This document shows positions 1 to 13,000 of a stretch of DNA of 64,000 bases, one piece after another. The position numbers and the translations under genes are program-made. The first letter of the stretch is position 1. Each line of letters begins with the position of its first letter. The DNA comes from Pseudocercospora fijiensis CIRAD86 (lineage: Eukaryota > Ascomycota > Dothideomycetes > Mycosphaerellales > Mycosphaerellaceae): positions 442,001 through 506,000 of the forward strand of contig NW_006921549.1 of the NCBI RefSeq assembly GCF_000340215.1. Reading direction: 5' to 3'. The notes beneath the pieces were generated by a model, which made no database searches, was not told the DNA's origin, and saw nothing but the letters and a program-made list of their open reading frames with translations.

Positions 1-500
1 TATCCTAGGATACTCTTCTCGTACTTTTTATACTCTTTTCTAATACCTTACCTATAATCGCTCCGCGATAACCGAGTAAATATAAGCTATAGGATTTCCG
101 CTCGGTACCTTAGCCTTCGAGATACGGCGGAGTTAATTCTCTATAATACGTAGCGCTATTATATAGCGATAGATACGTACTAAGTCCGGTAACTCGAAGA
201 AGAGTTAAGACAGCGACCGAGTAGGAGATTAATAGTATATTAGTAGAGTCGAGGTCTTATAAGCGAAGTACGAGATAATATAGGCTCTTAGTCGTATAGA
301 GTAACGTACTATATAAATAACTAGGCGTACTACTCTTATTTACTTACGACCTATATCCTAGGATACTCTTCTCGTACTTTTTATACTCTTTTCTAATACC
401 TTACCTATAAGCGCTCCGCGATAACTGAGTAAATATAAGCTATAGGGTTTCCGCTCGGTACCTTAGCCTCCGAGATAGGGCGGAGTTGAATTTAGAGCGA
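1..500 (-). repeat. 353-bp tandem duplication inside the hAT element (copy I)
   Basis: The sequence starting TATCCTAGGATACTC at position 1 recurs at 354. The first unit is whole from the window start, and the second diverges near 490. The same pair of units occurs inverted in copy II (17985-18690) and copy III (53148-53860), so the duplication predates the spread of the element. It overlaps the reading frame of the unrecognised ORF between H3-B and H3-A. Confidence 0.85.
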
Positions 501-719
501 TAGCCGGCACTCGTAGCTAGTATATAGAGACGGTTATAGGCCTTTTCCTACTAAATAACTAGCTTATTTAGTATAGCCTACCTAATATTTCTTATATTTC
601 CTAGCAATAGGCCTAGGTTACTTATAAGATTACTATAGCTAGTAAGGACATTACTAAAGAATATCTATACTATAGTAGGATACTATTATTACGCTAGCTA
701 TTTATTAAAAGGAGGCTTT

Positions 720-835
720 CGCCTATTACTATACCGGCTATATATGCCGGCTATATTTCAAAGTTTGCCGTACCTGCCTTTTTTAGCCGTACCTGCCTTT
801 TTTAGCCGTACCTGCCTTTTTAGCCGTACCTGCCT
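720..835. repeat. GCCGGC dyads and 21-bp minisatellite
   Basis: Two GCCGGCTATAT-type dyads (733-754) are followed by four head-to-tail units of about 21 bp built on GCCGTACCTGCC plus a T-run (767-835). Copies II and III keep only one unit of this minisatellite, so it is expanded in copy I. It lies in the spacer between the 353-bp repeats and H3-A. Confidence 0.8.
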
Positions 836-1321
836 TCTTTCCTTACTCTAACGTTACTATAATATAGGCTTGCGCGACGCTTACTCTATTGCCTAGCGCT
901 ACCGCGATACTACCTCTCTCGCTTTATTTAACCTTCGTATCGATACCTATACCTCTACGCTCTATATCTACTATCTCTATAATACCCTCGCTCCGCGCGC
1001 GCTTTCGTATATCTTCGTAACGCACTTTTTTCCTTAATTCGACGACTTTTATAATACCGAGTCTACTTAACTAAGTTACGACGCCTCGTAAGAAGGAACC
1101 TACTACTTCTACGGGTCGTAATACGACCGGAAATAGTAGAACGAGTATAGTATATTAACGTAAGAAGGCTACTACTACTACCGCTAGATCCGGTACTAGA
1201 AAGGGCGTCGCGAGTAAGGCTCCGCGTAAGATAACGGCGGGTAAGGCTCTACGTAAGACGACGACTAGCGCTTCTACTACTAGTAGTAATAATCGTACGA
1301 AGCGTCGATAGCGCCTAGGAA

Positions 1322-1412
1322 GTAAGTCCTATTTATAGCCGGCAGCGTAGCCGGCAGCGTAGCCGGTAGCGTAGCCGGCATTCTTACTATCCTTTTACTA
1401 ATCCTTCTTTAG
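1322..1412 (+). other. Predicted spliceosomal intron of H3-A containing GCCGG minisatellite
   Basis: The donor is GTAAGT, the branch-site-like sequence is TTTACTAAT, the acceptor is CTTTAG, and the length is 91 nt. Splicing joins GGA-A to CC-GTA and restores the conserved Gly-Thr-Val of H3. The intron body is several TAGCCGGCAGCG-type units. Equivalent introns lie at 17083-17180 and within copies III and IV. Confidence 0.8.
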
Positions 1413-1596
1413 CCGTAGCCCTCCGTAAGATTCGAAAGTATTAGAAGAGTTCTAATCTCCTAATCCGTAAAGCTCCTTTCTAACGACTTATTTACGAAAT
1501 TGCCTAGAATTATAGAACGGACCTTCGCTTCTAAGCCTCCGCGATAGGCGCCCTTTAAGAGGCTATAGAAGCCTACCTAGTTCGTATCTTCGAATA

Positions 1597-1793
1597 TATT
1601 AGGGCTAAAGAGGCTATACGTAACTAGCATATAATTAGGCCGAGTAAAGCTAGGGTCTTAGTACCTTAGGTAGGGCTTAGCGCTTAGCGTTAGGCTAACT
1701 AGCCTACCTTCCTCCTTCTCCTCCTAGTTCTCTATCGAATACTACTAGTATCTACTACTACTCTATCTACCTACTAATATAACCCTTCTTATA
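1597..1793 (+). repeat. 5' LTR of Ty3 element 1
   Basis: It starts TATTAGGGC (TG to TA by RIP) and ends TTATA (CA to TA). It differs from the 3' LTR at 8 sites, all transitions, 7 of them CpA/TpG to TpA. The CpA is still present at the 3' LTR terminus. Confidence 0.95.
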
Positions 1794-2049
1794 TAGTATT
1801 CGATCTATCCTTTAAGGGCAGCAGCTAGATAGTCCTTATTTTAAGCTTTTAGCGGTATAGCTACGAAAACCATCGATTTAACTATATTACGCCCGAAGAA
1901 CGGGACCTATACGTACTATTCTACTAAAAACAACCGTACCAATTATTAAGCAAGGCCTTCTATACGGCCTATTATACTAAGTTAAGCACACTAGGCCGAT
2001 ACCTACTAATTCCGCTTTATCCGCACTATAAGGGGCTATAATATATTAT

Positions 2050-3420
2050 TAGTCCTACCCCCTATTATAATAGCCGGCTTATTACGAAGCAATAACAATC
2101 GCGGCGCCGCTAGTAGCGCTAGCAACGACAACGCTAGTAGTACAGTGCCTACTAAAGTACCTACTAAAGCACCTCTTAAAGTGCCTCCTACTAAAGAGCC
2201 TACTAGAGGGCCTACTAAAGAACCTATAATCGAAGGGCATAACCCCTCGTTGCCCGTTAACGAAATTCTTAGCAATATTGTTAACCGTCGATATAGCTAA
2301 CTAGCCTTTAGGCCCTAGCCGGTAGCGAGACTCTAAGAAGCTACCTAGAATAGGCTCGCTACTCTACGCTAAGAACAATAGCTAAAGGATAATCTCCTCG
2401 AGATTCGCCGCCTATAGGAGTCCCTAGCAACTAATACTAAGCTAATAGTAGGGCCTTCCTTACTAACTATTTAAAAGAAGGATGCAAAACTTAAGGATTG
2501 TATTGTATTTAATAGCTCTAGTTAAAAGCAATATAATAACTATATTCGTAACTATAAGCTTAACTAGCGCAATACGCCGAGAGCGCTGCTAGATAACTAT
2601 TCCTTAGTTGTCTATACTATATAGTATATTAACGGCGACCCTAAGCGTATATAGGATAACTATTTTAATTCCCTTTACGACTAGACCGCTATTTAACAGC
2701 AAGACTATAAGACTACTATATTAAACACCCTTAGCAACCCTATATTACGCTAGTAGCACGCCTAAGACTAATACCTACGTGCTAAACAAAAGGCCGACTA
2801 AACCTCTCGATCCTTCGAGGCCTACCTAAAGACCCTTAAGGACGACTTGCTACCTAAGACCGACTCTATCTAGATATCTAAGATACGACCTAAACTAAGA
2901 TAGGAGCTAGTCCTTAAATTAGACCGCCGCCGTATATTCGAATAGGCTAATCTAATACGCATTTGATTTATAGTCGAAGTAGAAATAGCTAAACGAGCTG
3001 TTTAGCTCTAATAACGGTTAGAATCTAAGATACGCCTAGCTACCTATCGTAGCCGCGGAGGAAACTAAGGTTCCTACTAAAACAATAATGCTAATAATAG
3101 GAATAGTAACAACGATCGTAGAAGAGGCCGTAGCCGACGGCTATATAGAGGGGGCCGTAATAGGGGCCGTAGAAGGGGCTCGTATCCTTATAATACTAAT
3201 CGCTCGACTAACAATAGTAGCAGCTATAGTAACCTCCTAACCGGATTGAAGTGCTTCAATTGTAATAGCACTAGCTATCTACTAGGCTAATGCGATAAAC
3301 CTAAGGACTAGGCCCGAATTAACCGTACTACCGCTAAGCACCGAAAGCACCTCTTAGTAGCTAACGCTACCCCTATAAGCTAACCTTCGAAAAAAGAATA
3401 AGCGCCGTACTAACTATTAG
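2050..3420 (+). pseudogene. gag of Ty3 element 1
   Basis: The frame opens with a repetitive PTK(V/A/E)P stretch (about 2156-2230), then a capsid-like region. A Ser/Arg/Gly-rich basic tract (about 3050-3200) is followed by a zinc knuckle at about 3250-3293 of form C-x2-C-x4-Y-x4-C, whose fourth ligand His is mutated to Tyr (CAC to TAC). Numerous TAG/TAA occur at Gln positions. The start is uncertain because ATG codons are also mutated. A small ORF on the opposite strand (2036-2275) is only a shadow of the Pro-rich repeat. Confidence 0.8.
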
Positions 3421-6400
3421 CCTTGTACGGCGTAAGACTATCGATATTGTGCTAGCTATTATACGTACCTGTCTCGTATCGGACTCGCATAGCACTAATT
3501 ATAAAACTAAGGTTATACTAGATCTAGGGAATTCAGTTAGTGCCCTTATTAGCTATCGCCTAGCTAAGCAATTAGACCTTCGACAATTGCCTAGGACTAA
3601 CCTACTAACCCTTGCTTAGTTTAATAACGCTCGGCACTTAACCTATAGAGCCTACTATGTTTATATAGTCCTAAAGGACGACCTCGGAAATGAACGCCTA
3701 CTAGACTTTACTGCCTACGTAGTAGATATAGATAGCCTATATAGAGGAGCTACTATTATTATTAGCAACCCTATCCTTAAGCACTACGCCGTAGCTATAG
3801 ACCTAGGCAGCTAATAGTAGCGATTTGGAATCGCTAGGAAAGAGGATATTAAACACATTAATACTAGCGAGTGCCCTAACGATATTAGGGTCCTATTTAT
3901 TAGCAACCTAATACCTGCTTTAGCTAATCCGATAGCTAATCTTCTCGGTAGAGATAATAATAAACCTATGCCCCCCGATAGTATAGACCCTAATTAACTC
4001 GCTCGTATCCTATAGCCTATTCGCGAGACCTATATTAATATATTTAAACACTACCTAGCATCGACATTGCCTATATTTAAAGAGACAGACTATAAGATCG
4101 ATATTATATAGGGCAAGGAGGTTCCTTTTAGGCCCCTCTACAACCTTAGTAAACGCGAGCTTGCTATACTACGTAAGTACTTAGATAAGAACCTAGCTAA
4201 TAGTCGAATTTAGTATAGCAATAGCCCTGCTAGTGCACCTATCCTATTCGTACTAAAGAAGGATAGTAGCCTACGTCTATATATTAATTATTGTAGGCTT
4301 AACGCTATTACTATTAAAGACTACTACCTACTTCCGCTTATTAATAAGACCCTCGATCGCCTTTCTAGCGCCTATTTCTATACTATATTAGACATTAAGG
4401 ATGCGTACTATCGTATCTGTATTCGTAAGGGCGATAAATGGAAAATAGCCTTCCGTACTCGCTATAGCTATTTCGAGTACTTAGTTATACTATTTAGGCT
4501 AGCTAACGCCCCTATAATATTCTAGTCCTATATTAATCGGGCCCTATTAGGCCTATTAGATTACCTCTATATAGTTTACCTAGATAATATCCTAGTTTAT
4601 ATACACTTACCTAATATTGCGGAGTACTAGGCTATAGTCCGTAAGGTACTCGATCGCCTAAGAATATATAGCCTATATTGCAAGCCTTCTAAATGCACCT
4701 TCGCTACTAAGGAGGTAGCCTTCCTTAGCTTCCTCGTATTAACCGAGGGTGTTAAGGCTAATCCTAATCGGATTACGACTATTACTAAGTAGCTAACGCC
4801 TACTAGTATTAAGGAGCTTTAATTATTCCTAGGTTTTACTAACTTCTACCGTCGGTTTATTAAGGGCTATTCGAGGTATATAATGCTACTAACTAAGCTT
4901 ACTAAAACTAAGGCTAATCTATCTAGAGAGTTTAAATAGACTAACAAAGCACAAGCCGCTTTTAACGGTTTAAAGTAGCGCTTTACTAAAGTCCCCTTAT
5001 TGCACTATTTCGTACTAAGCAAGCAGATCCGAATTAAAACTAACGCTTTACAGTTCGCTGTATTAGCTATTATGTTATAGTAGGCTAATAATACCTATTA
5101 GCACCCGATTGCCTTCTTCTTTCGGAAGATAATCGATATAGAGCGTCGGTACGAGACCTACGAGCAAGAGCTCTTAGCAATCGTAGAAGCCTTTAAGCAC
5201 TAGCGCTATTATCTCGATAGTGCTTAGCACCCTATTTAGGTCTATACGGACTATAACAACCTCCGTAGAATTACGAAGGTTACTAGGGTTATAGGTCGAT
5301 AGGCTAGATAGGCCGTCTACCTCGCTAGGTTCGATTTTAATATATTATACCGGCTAGGCGTAAGTAACCCTACCGATAGCCTATCGAGGCGGCCTAATTA
5401 CGACAGCGAGACCTAGCACATTAATTCTTTGTTTCTAACCCTATAGTATAAGATTGCTATAGCCCGTATTATAAATAAGCAAGCGTAGGATAAGCGGCTT
5501 ACCGGACTCCGCGACGGCTTAAAGTATATTAATGCTCTTGCTATATTAATAGTGCGTATTAAGGATATAGATAGGAGAAGTTATAATAACTCCCTAGTCG
5601 ATATCGCTATATATAGTAACAGCGATTAAAGCACTACTATAGTTAATCCGGCTGCTAGTACTATTAGATATATATAATACGTACCTCGTTTAATAGCGAG
5701 GGTACTATTAAATAACCTTACAAATAGGGATAGTCAATCGTTTATAGATAAGCTATTACGTACTTAGTAGAGGGACGCCTTTGCTACTAAACGTATCGAT
5801 AAGCTTATAAGTAGGCGAAAGACTCGATCTAGTAAGAGTAATAATTAGTCGATCGACGACAAGGGTTACTTAAAGTTTAAGGGCAGATACTATATCCCCG
5901 CTAAACAATCGATTAGACAAGAGCTTCTTAAGCGACACTATAATAGTAAGCTTGCCGGTTACTATAGTATAGAGAGGTCGCACGAGCTACTATCGCGTAT
6001 ATACTACTAGCTAAATAGTAAGCGGGATATAAAGGACTACGTAAACACGTATACCGTATATCAACGTATTAAGGCACTAAAGTATTAGCCTTTTAGCGAG
6101 TTGTCCTTATTGCTAATCCCTTGTAAGCTATTTGTAGAGCTTATAATAGACTTTATTATAGGTCTTCCCCCTACTAAGCGAAGAGGAAGCAAAGACATCT
6201 TTAACGCTATCCTAGTCGTCGTAGACCGGTTTACTAAGAGCGCTCGCTATATCCCCGCTCGGAAGGATTAGACGGCTATTAGCTTGGCTGGGTTACTGTA
6301 GGATGGTATCTTCTGTAGCTATTAGGGAACCCCTAAGGGGATAGTCTCTAACCGAGGCTTAATATTTATATCTTATTATTAGAGCGAAATATGCCTATAG

Positions 6401-7275
6401 CTAAGACTAAAGTATCGGCTATTAATAGCCTTCTATCTATAGACTAACGGTTAAACAGAGAGGTAGAATGCTACCCTGTAGCAGTACCTGCGTAGCTATA
6501 TTAACGAGAATCCTAACGACTAGGTCAACCTCCTATAACTAGCTAAATTCGTATACAATAACAGTGTCTACTCGTTAACTAAGGTATTACTATATATAGC
6601 TATAATAGGCTAGAACGCCGCTATACTATAAGACCCCCTATCGCTCGAGGCCGAGCGTAAGGAAAGGGAAGCGGGTTAACCGGAGATACTAGCGGCTATT
6701 AATAGGATTCAAAAGATGCGAGAGATTTACGCTAAGATAGCTAACAAACTAGCAAAGGCCTAAGCCTGTTAGAAGGTCTACTATAACAAACACTATACGC
6801 TAATAACCTTTAAGCAAGGCGATATAGATATACTAAGTACTAAGAACCTCCGTATCCGCAAACACCTATTACCTAATAGTAAAACAAGGCCTAAGCTCGT
6901 ACTAAGATACATTAGCCTATTCCGCATTCGAGAGGCTAAGGGTATATAGGCCTATTAACTATAGCTTCTACCTTATTACACTATCTATAATACCTTCTAT
7001 ATATCCCTCCTTAAGCCGTACTACCTACGCGAAGGGGATGAAGCACCTACTAAATCCGAGGACATACTAGCTAATAGCGAAGAGCTATAGTCTATAGAAC
7101 GTATCCTAAAGCATCGGACTAGGTAAGGTAAGAAGGAGTACCTCCTAAGATAGTAAGGCTATTTACCTAAATAGGACTCGTAGGAAGCTAAAGCCTCTTT
7201 TAAAGATATAACTAAGTTGTTAGATAAGTATTAGACTAGCGTAAAGAACAAGAAGAAGGCTAAAAGCTCGTAATG
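3420..7275 (+). pseudogene. pol of Ty3 element 1: protease-RT-RNase H-integrase-chromodomain
   Basis: The protease site is near 3510 (ILDLGNSVSALI). RT at about 4140-4760 shows RLNAITIKD, LDIKDAY and the catalytic box at 4574-4600 as VYLDNILVY, with the second Asp mutated to Asn. RNase H at about 4990-5250 shows TNALQFAVLA and YETYEQELLAI. The integrase zinc region is at about 5900-6090, and the core at about 6130-6270 shows DFIIGLPP and VVVDRFTKSAR. The last 180 bases (about 7090-7270) resemble a chromodomain (KKEYLL, GYLP, DITKLLDKY). Dozens of TAG/TAA make it non-functional. Confidence 0.9.
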
Positions 7276-8516
7276 TTACTAAGGCTTAGGATTAATGCTA
7301 CCCCCGGGGTGCTATTAGCTAACTAATTAGAGGCCGGCAAACTAGGACAATAAGACTATACTACTATAGCGGACGCGCACCGAGCATTAACGAACGCGCT
7401 ATAATGCGTTAACTAATCGCCTACTCTTTTAAGGATTCTACCTCTTTACTAACGCGCTCTATAGGTCCCCCTCTTATTCCTTCCTTCTAACAAGGCCTCG
7501 AGGCCTAGGCGACCGGCGAAGGCGGCGTACGCGTAAACGAATAGTGCTAGCAACGACAATAATAGCGCTATAGTACGAGTAGCGGTATACTAAAGGGCGG
7601 CACGGCCGGCGCGGCTATATTAGTAACGGTATTACGGAGTATATTGTTAGTTAAAGAAGGAAATCGGAAGCAAGGTAAAGTTAGCGCTAAGACGACTAGC
7701 GCCGCTATTATTAATATTACCTACTCGCTACTATTACTAACCTTACCTATTATTGCTACTATACCTATAAAACAACCTTACCTATACTAACTAGGTTAAA
7801 AAGGTTAAGCCGTTCGAAGGACTTAGAGACTAAAAAAGATTAAGCGATTAATAGACTAACTAACTAAGGGCAAAACTATAGAGCTAAGCTAGCCGGGGTC
7901 GATCTTGCGGATAATAGGTTACTCCTCGATCTTTCCGACCCTTTAAGCGAGGCGAACCTTAACTATTACACTTATAATAGCCTTTACCTATAGAAACTAG
8001 ATGAGCTGTGTTTTTCTAAAAAGATAAGATAAGATTGACAATTGAAGGCTACTAAACCTAACCAATTAGGGCTAGTGAAACTACGATAGTAAATAATAGT
8101 CCTCGTAATAATAAGAATAATAACCCTCGGAAGCGGACAAACCCTCGGAAGCGGATATTGCTAGGTCTTTTAGAGTAGACGCAAAGAACTCGGAACGATA
8201 TTACTTAGAGCGGAGGCAGTACTATAATACCTCGTACGTCTACCTATTATAGCAGGGAAGACGCGCTTGTATTGTAATTAGTCCATAGTCCTTAATTCTC
8301 GTAGTTATATATTACTTTATTATATATAAGGATAGCGTAGTTAGAGTTAGACATTGTGTTAGAAGGTAAGGTTTGATATAGTTATATAATTAGGTAGTTA
8401 AGTGTTTAATTTAGCGCGGCTAAGCAGCTTATTAGACTTGCTAAGTTAGTAGTAATAGAGGTTAAGATTAGAACATAGACAGGCTACGAGGGCGCGGCCT
8501 TTAGAAGGGAAGCGTA
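7276..8516 (+). other. 3' non-coding part of Ty3 element 1
   Basis: About 1.2 kb lies between the chromodomain and the 3' LTR. I find no reading frame resembling a known family on either strand. It ends with a purine-rich stretch AGAAGGGAAG at about 8503, a plausible polypurine tract just before the LTR. Confidence 0.6.
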
Positions 8517-8713
8517 TATTAGGGCTAAAGAGGCTATACGTAACTAGTATATAATTAGGCCGAGTAAAGCTAGGGTCTTAGTGCCTTAGGCAGGGCTTAG
8601 CGCTTAGCGTTAGGCTAACTAGCCTGCCTTCCTCCTTCTCCTCCTAGTTCTCTATCGAATACTACTAGTATCTACTACTACCCTATCTACCTGCTAACAT
8701 AACCCTTCTTACA
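8517..8713 (+). repeat. 3' LTR of Ty3 element 1
   Basis: It is 197 bp, starts TATTAGGG and ends CTTCTTACA, and is followed by the target duplication GAATA (8714-8718). It keeps more CpA/TpG than the 5' LTR. Confidence 0.95.
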
Positions 8714-9224
8714 GAATATATATTTCTCTTCTACCTCTTTTCGGACTATACTAATACTATTTTAGCGGTTAACCTTATAGCTATCTACGCGAAGCGTATA
8801 ACGATTATAGATAAGGATTTTAAAGCACTCGATTAGATTCTAAAAGGCTAGAATATCTATATTCGAGATAGTGCTAGGTAGGATAGATATTCTAGTAGGA
8901 AGGATGTTCGTAGTATCGTCTATAAGCTTTTCTATATACGAAATAAGCCGCTATTATACGGCGCTATATACCGCGCACTAAATACTCTCTAAGTATATAT
9001 ATATAGTATAGTATACTTTATTAGCCGTACGGAATAGAAGTCTTCGAAAATCCCGTTAGTACTAAGGAGTTAAAAGGCCGGCTACGCTACTAGCTACGCT
9101 GCTAGGGTTTTTAAAGAACTAAAAGAAGATAGACATTCCGGTTAATTTGTATTAGTTTAGATTTTAATAAAAAGAAAATAGGGAAAAATAAGGAAGGTTA
9201 AAGAGCCTAATACTAATAGTTATA

Positions 9225-9731
9225 GGCATTATCCCTGTTTTCTAGACTATATTATATACCTGCCTTCGCGACTCTACCTACTACTCCTTCTAAATATCCT
9301 TATACTCTACCTACTAGAAATTCAACTAGGTACCTAGACTTATAGCTGCCTCTATATCTTTTACTATCTTCTATAGGTTAAAGGACTCCTCTATAGCAGC
9401 CTCTACCTCCTTATATAATACAAAGTTACCGCCTACCCTATCCTTAATATCTCCTAAATAACGAAGAGTTCTAAGGAACGAACTAGTATTCGGCCTTAGT
9501 ATAGCGAGTAACTAGTAGAACGTTCTATAGAGCTGCCTTATAGCTCTTTTATATACTATACCGATACCGAGGGAGGTGCTATCCTAGTACTTAATATTAG
9601 AGAATAGTTTAGTTAGAAAGTACTAGAACTTCTTAAGGAAGGCTTCTAGGGAAATCGATAAGTTCTGCCTAAATCTAGATAATAACATTCTACCGAGTAG
9701 TACGGGAATTACATAGCGAGCGAAAAGATGA
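9225..9731 (+). pseudogene. ORF-C of the hAT element, copy I (unrecognised)
   Basis: A 169-codon frame is interrupted only by TAG/TAA at probable Gln codons and ends in TGA. Visible segments include LYNTKLPPTLSLISPK, NELVFGLSIASN and REIDKFCLNLDNNILP, suggesting a helical soluble protein. The same 507-bp frame, with no indels, is present in copies II (15860-16366), III (43734-44240) and IV (57245-57751). That length conservation, despite heavy point mutation, argues it was coding. The N-terminus is not defined. I do not recognise the family. Confidence 0.6.
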
Positions 9732-10073
9732 ACTTCATACCTAATAAGTGTAGTTTCTAAACTAAACTATAATATGCTTGTATATATGTATGCTTTTAAT
9801 TAGTTAGTGCCCTTAGCTAATTATCTATAGATTTAGGGTTATATAAGTACCTTCCTATAACTGAAAAATGCCGGCTACGCTACCGGCTACACTCTCGTAT
9901 CTTATAAAGGGCTTGCTTCGAGTTACGTAGACATTCTTACACTTCTTAGAAACCGATAAATTCTATAGTTCGAACTAGCTAATCCTGTAGTTGCTTAGCA
10001 AACTAACCTAAACCAAACTAGATCTTCGGCTTAGCAAACTAAACTAAACTAACCCGAACTACTACGGGGTCTA

Positions 10074-13000
10074 GACTAAAGCATACGTATTGCCGATTAA
10101 GATCTTTAACGCCGAGAGAGGGAGAGAGGTATAGGTACCTCGTACCTAGTATATTACGGACTAAGGATTAGATTTAAACGTTATCTACCTATACCTCCGT
10201 AAAGGTATAAAGCTACGGCCCTAACGACAATAATTTTTAAGATATTTAGTATAGGCTCTAGCTTACTCGTAGCTCGTAATATTATACGAAGAAGACTAGT
10301 CTACCTAGTAGTCGTAAGCCTCTACTACCTACGAGAGGGTACGAAGAAGCGTTACGTATAGCTCTCTAGGACTTCGAAGGCTACGCTACTAGGCGGTACG
10401 ATAGCGGCCTAACGCCTATACGGGGTAAATATAAGAAGGGAAAGAGCCCTAAAGCTAGTATAAAAGACCTTAAGAACTAGTTATCTCTACTTTAACCCCT
10501 TCCTTATTAAACGCAAGTAGTAGGAATAGGTATAATACGAACCTTCTACTTCTACTAATACTATACCTACTTACTACTCCTTAGGTTAAGACTTCTTATA
10601 GTAGGTAGAATATATATAGAAGGAATTAATAGTATTAGATTAATAGAGAAGGTATATATAGAATTAAGAAAGTACCTATAAAGAGCCTAAGAAGGTAGTA
10701 GAGCTAACCTCTACCTAGGAAGGATAATAAGATACTTCCGCTAGATAGACTATCGATACCCTAAAAACTCCGCCTAGTAATAAACCTCTACTATAATCTT
10801 TCGAGTACCTTACGCCGCTCTTTACTAGTAGAAGCTCGAATATATTTAAATACACGTTTGCTTCTACTACAGAAAGGCTAGATATAGATCGTATTATAGT
10901 TATTAGCGAAAAGTAATATAGTACGAGCGAGAGAAACAATAACAATACGAGACACTCTCTCCTACTAAGAACTAATAGGCGCTAACGCCTCGAAAGTCGA
11001 CCTTAAAGAAGCTACGGGCTTACAGCTCTACCGATATTGTATTACGCTTAGAGAGTATAGAATCTTAGCTCCTATAAACCTATTACGAGCGCTAGCGTAT
11101 AAGGACTTTTAGACTAGACTTATAAACCCTTTAAGTCTGCCGCACTTTAGCTATATTAGGCCTTTTTTATAATATACTTGCTAATAAAGGAGGAATTACT
11201 AGGCGCTCTAATAATAAGCTTACGGTCCGCGATAAACACTTTTAAGAGAATAATTATACTATACTCGAGATTGCGAAGATTAATATTAGTCGATACGCGA
11301 CGTACTATATTAAGGACGATACCTAGTTAGGCTTTAGCTACGAAAGCAAATTTATATTTAGATTAGAACTAAAGTGTTTTTATTCCGACTATAAACTTTA
11401 ACGATCTACTTAATTTCGCTACTAATTGCGACGGGAATAGACCGCTCTTTAGCGACTTTCTAGTAGCTATAGTAGGCCGAAACACGTATTAAGAGATAAG
11501 TAGTAGCGGTAGCAATATATTAAGAGCGATATTCTCGTATCTAGAGGAGGCTAAACTACGTACTAAGAGATAAGCAATATGTCTAGAATATTAAGTCCGG
11601 AGAATAGTAAGACTAAGGCGTCTAGATATACCCTATCTCTATCTTAGTCGTATATAATGTCTACTATCCTTTATTAGCTAGGAAGTAGTAGCTAACCGAT
11701 CTCTTCTATAAAAAGGTCTTCTCGTATAGGCGTAAGATCTAGGTAGCTAATAGGCTCGTAGACTCTATAATCGAGAATTTTAGAGAGTACGTATATCTCG
11801 TAATATCCGAGAGTCTCGCTATAGGCTAATACTCTTTTAGTCGAGTACTGTCTAGAAAATCCGTAATACGAAATTATAGCTAGTTTAAGAAAGGCGTATA
11901 GAATGCTATAGAATAACTAAAAGACGAGCTTACTATAAATTGTTCGCTCTCTAATTATTTAAAACACCCTAATTAACCTAAGGTATAAGATAGTAGAGGA
12001 GTACTGCTTTAAGAGTAGCAAATCGCGCTAGCTTAAGAAGGGCGTAAAGAAAGTATCGAAAGAAACGAAAGCTATACTAACCGCGAATCCTAAACGGAAT
12101 ATATAATAACTAGGAATACTAAAAGATATACTACCTACGAATGTTTCGTTCTTCGTCTATTTAAATACCCTAAAACAAGCTAAGGTATAAACGAGTAGAG
12201 AAGGACTGCTTCCGGAAGGTGTTTAAAGTCTACGGCCGTTAGTACTATATAAGTATATATATAACCCCTATCTAGAGAAGTAATATTACTAGCCTTAGAA
12301 CGATATCGAAAAAGAAAGATTACGTAGAACGTATAGGATATAAAGGCTACGGCCGATAGCTAGTATATACTACGAGCTTAAGGGTATTGCTCTCTAACGG
12401 CAATTGTAGAGAGCAAATTAATATAGATCCTATCCGTAAGGCATCTGTCTTAAACCTTAAGTTAGTTATACCGATAGCCGACTCTCGATAGACCCTTAAA
12501 CGTTTTAGTCTACTTAAGCTCTATCGTAAGAGATCTAAGCGTATTAAGACTCCTTATACTCGTAGCTTTACTAGCTATAATAAGGTCTTCTATAACTACC
12601 TTAGCCTAAAATAGTTAAGCGATCCCTATCGAGTATTTATAGGTAGCAATAGTTATAGTTAGACTATAGTTAGACTCCCGCTAGTTAGTTAATACGAAAA
12701 CCCTATAAGTACTATCGCTCTAATATTACCTCTAGTTAGTTACTAGGATATATTATTCGCTACGGTAGGTACGACCTCGGTATTACGTTTAAAGGAGGCT
12801 AACTAATATTAAAAAGGGAAGTAGAGCGGACGACGAACGCTTCTACTATCTACGCTAAGTCGTATACGTTACCGATACTAATGTTTCGCAGATTAGATAA
12901 GGTTAACGGGTATACCGATACTAATAGTATTTATAAGTTCTTTCTAGAAGTAGCTAGAATCTTTATATTAATAAAGGAAGTATAGATAATCGCAAGCGCT

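Larger units (their letters stand above)
1597..8713 (+). mobile_element. Ty3/gypsy chromovirus 1 (complete, 7117 bp, RIP-degraded)
   Basis: The element has two 197-bp LTRs (1597-1793 and 8517-8713) and 5-bp target duplications GAATA at 1592-1596 and 8714-8718. Removing it restores the H3-A sequence seen at 16861-16921. Order inside: gag with a Pro-rich repeat and CCHC knuckle, protease, reverse transcriptase, RNase H, integrase and a C-terminal chromodomain. Integrase after RT identifies Ty3/gypsy, and the chromodomain makes it a chromovirus. It is younger than the hAT copy it splits. Confidence 0.95.
1051..8851 (+). pseudogene. Histone H3-like gene A (H3-A), copy I, split by a retrotransposon
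   Basis: Exon 1 (about 1051-1321) encodes a long basic tail with SKAPRK and AGKALRK motifs like an H3 tail. A GTAAGT...ACTAAT...TTTAG intron (1322-1412) interrupts the Thr codon of the GTVAL motif. Exon 2 reads GTVALRKIRKY-stop-K, RKAPF-stop-RL, EIA-stop-N, DLRF-stop-ASAIGAL-stop-EAIEAYLV. The five stops fall exactly on the five conserved glutamines of histone H3, as CAG/CAA to TAG/TAA by RIP. The Ty3 element (1597-8713) interrupts the second helix. The frame resumes after 8713 with AVNLIAIYAKRITI (His to Tyr by RIP) and ends near 8851. Between LVRIFE and AVNL there is an extra stretch ending ACTAATACTATTTTAG, probably another intron. The ATG start is mutated to ATA, so the start is approximate. 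The fold assignment is very secure; the function within a transposon is unknown. Confidence 0.9.
1..10073 (-). mobile_element. hAT-type transposon copy I (reversed, left part outside window)
   Basis: This is the reverse complement of the left half of copy II (13465 onward): the 353-bp tandem repeat, H3-A, then ORF-C, closing at 10073 with a terminal inverted repeat ending CGGGGTCTA. Its genes therefore read on the + strand here. A complete Ty3/gypsy element (1597-8713) is inserted in its H3-A gene. The other end, with the transposase, lies beyond the window start. The 8 bases outside the end (10074-10081, GACTAAAG) would be its target-site duplication, but the partner is not visible. The family is assigned from the hAT transposase in copy II. 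Confidence 0.8.

Noticed and set aside
2036..2275. 79-codon open frame on the minus strand
   Set aside because: Antisense to the PTK-P repeat of gag in Ty3 element 1. Its Gly/Leu/Val repeats mirror that coding repeat.
10715..10945. 76-codon open frame on the minus strand
   Set aside because: Open only by chance of RIP base composition, with no similarity recognised. A competing + strand frame is equally plausible.
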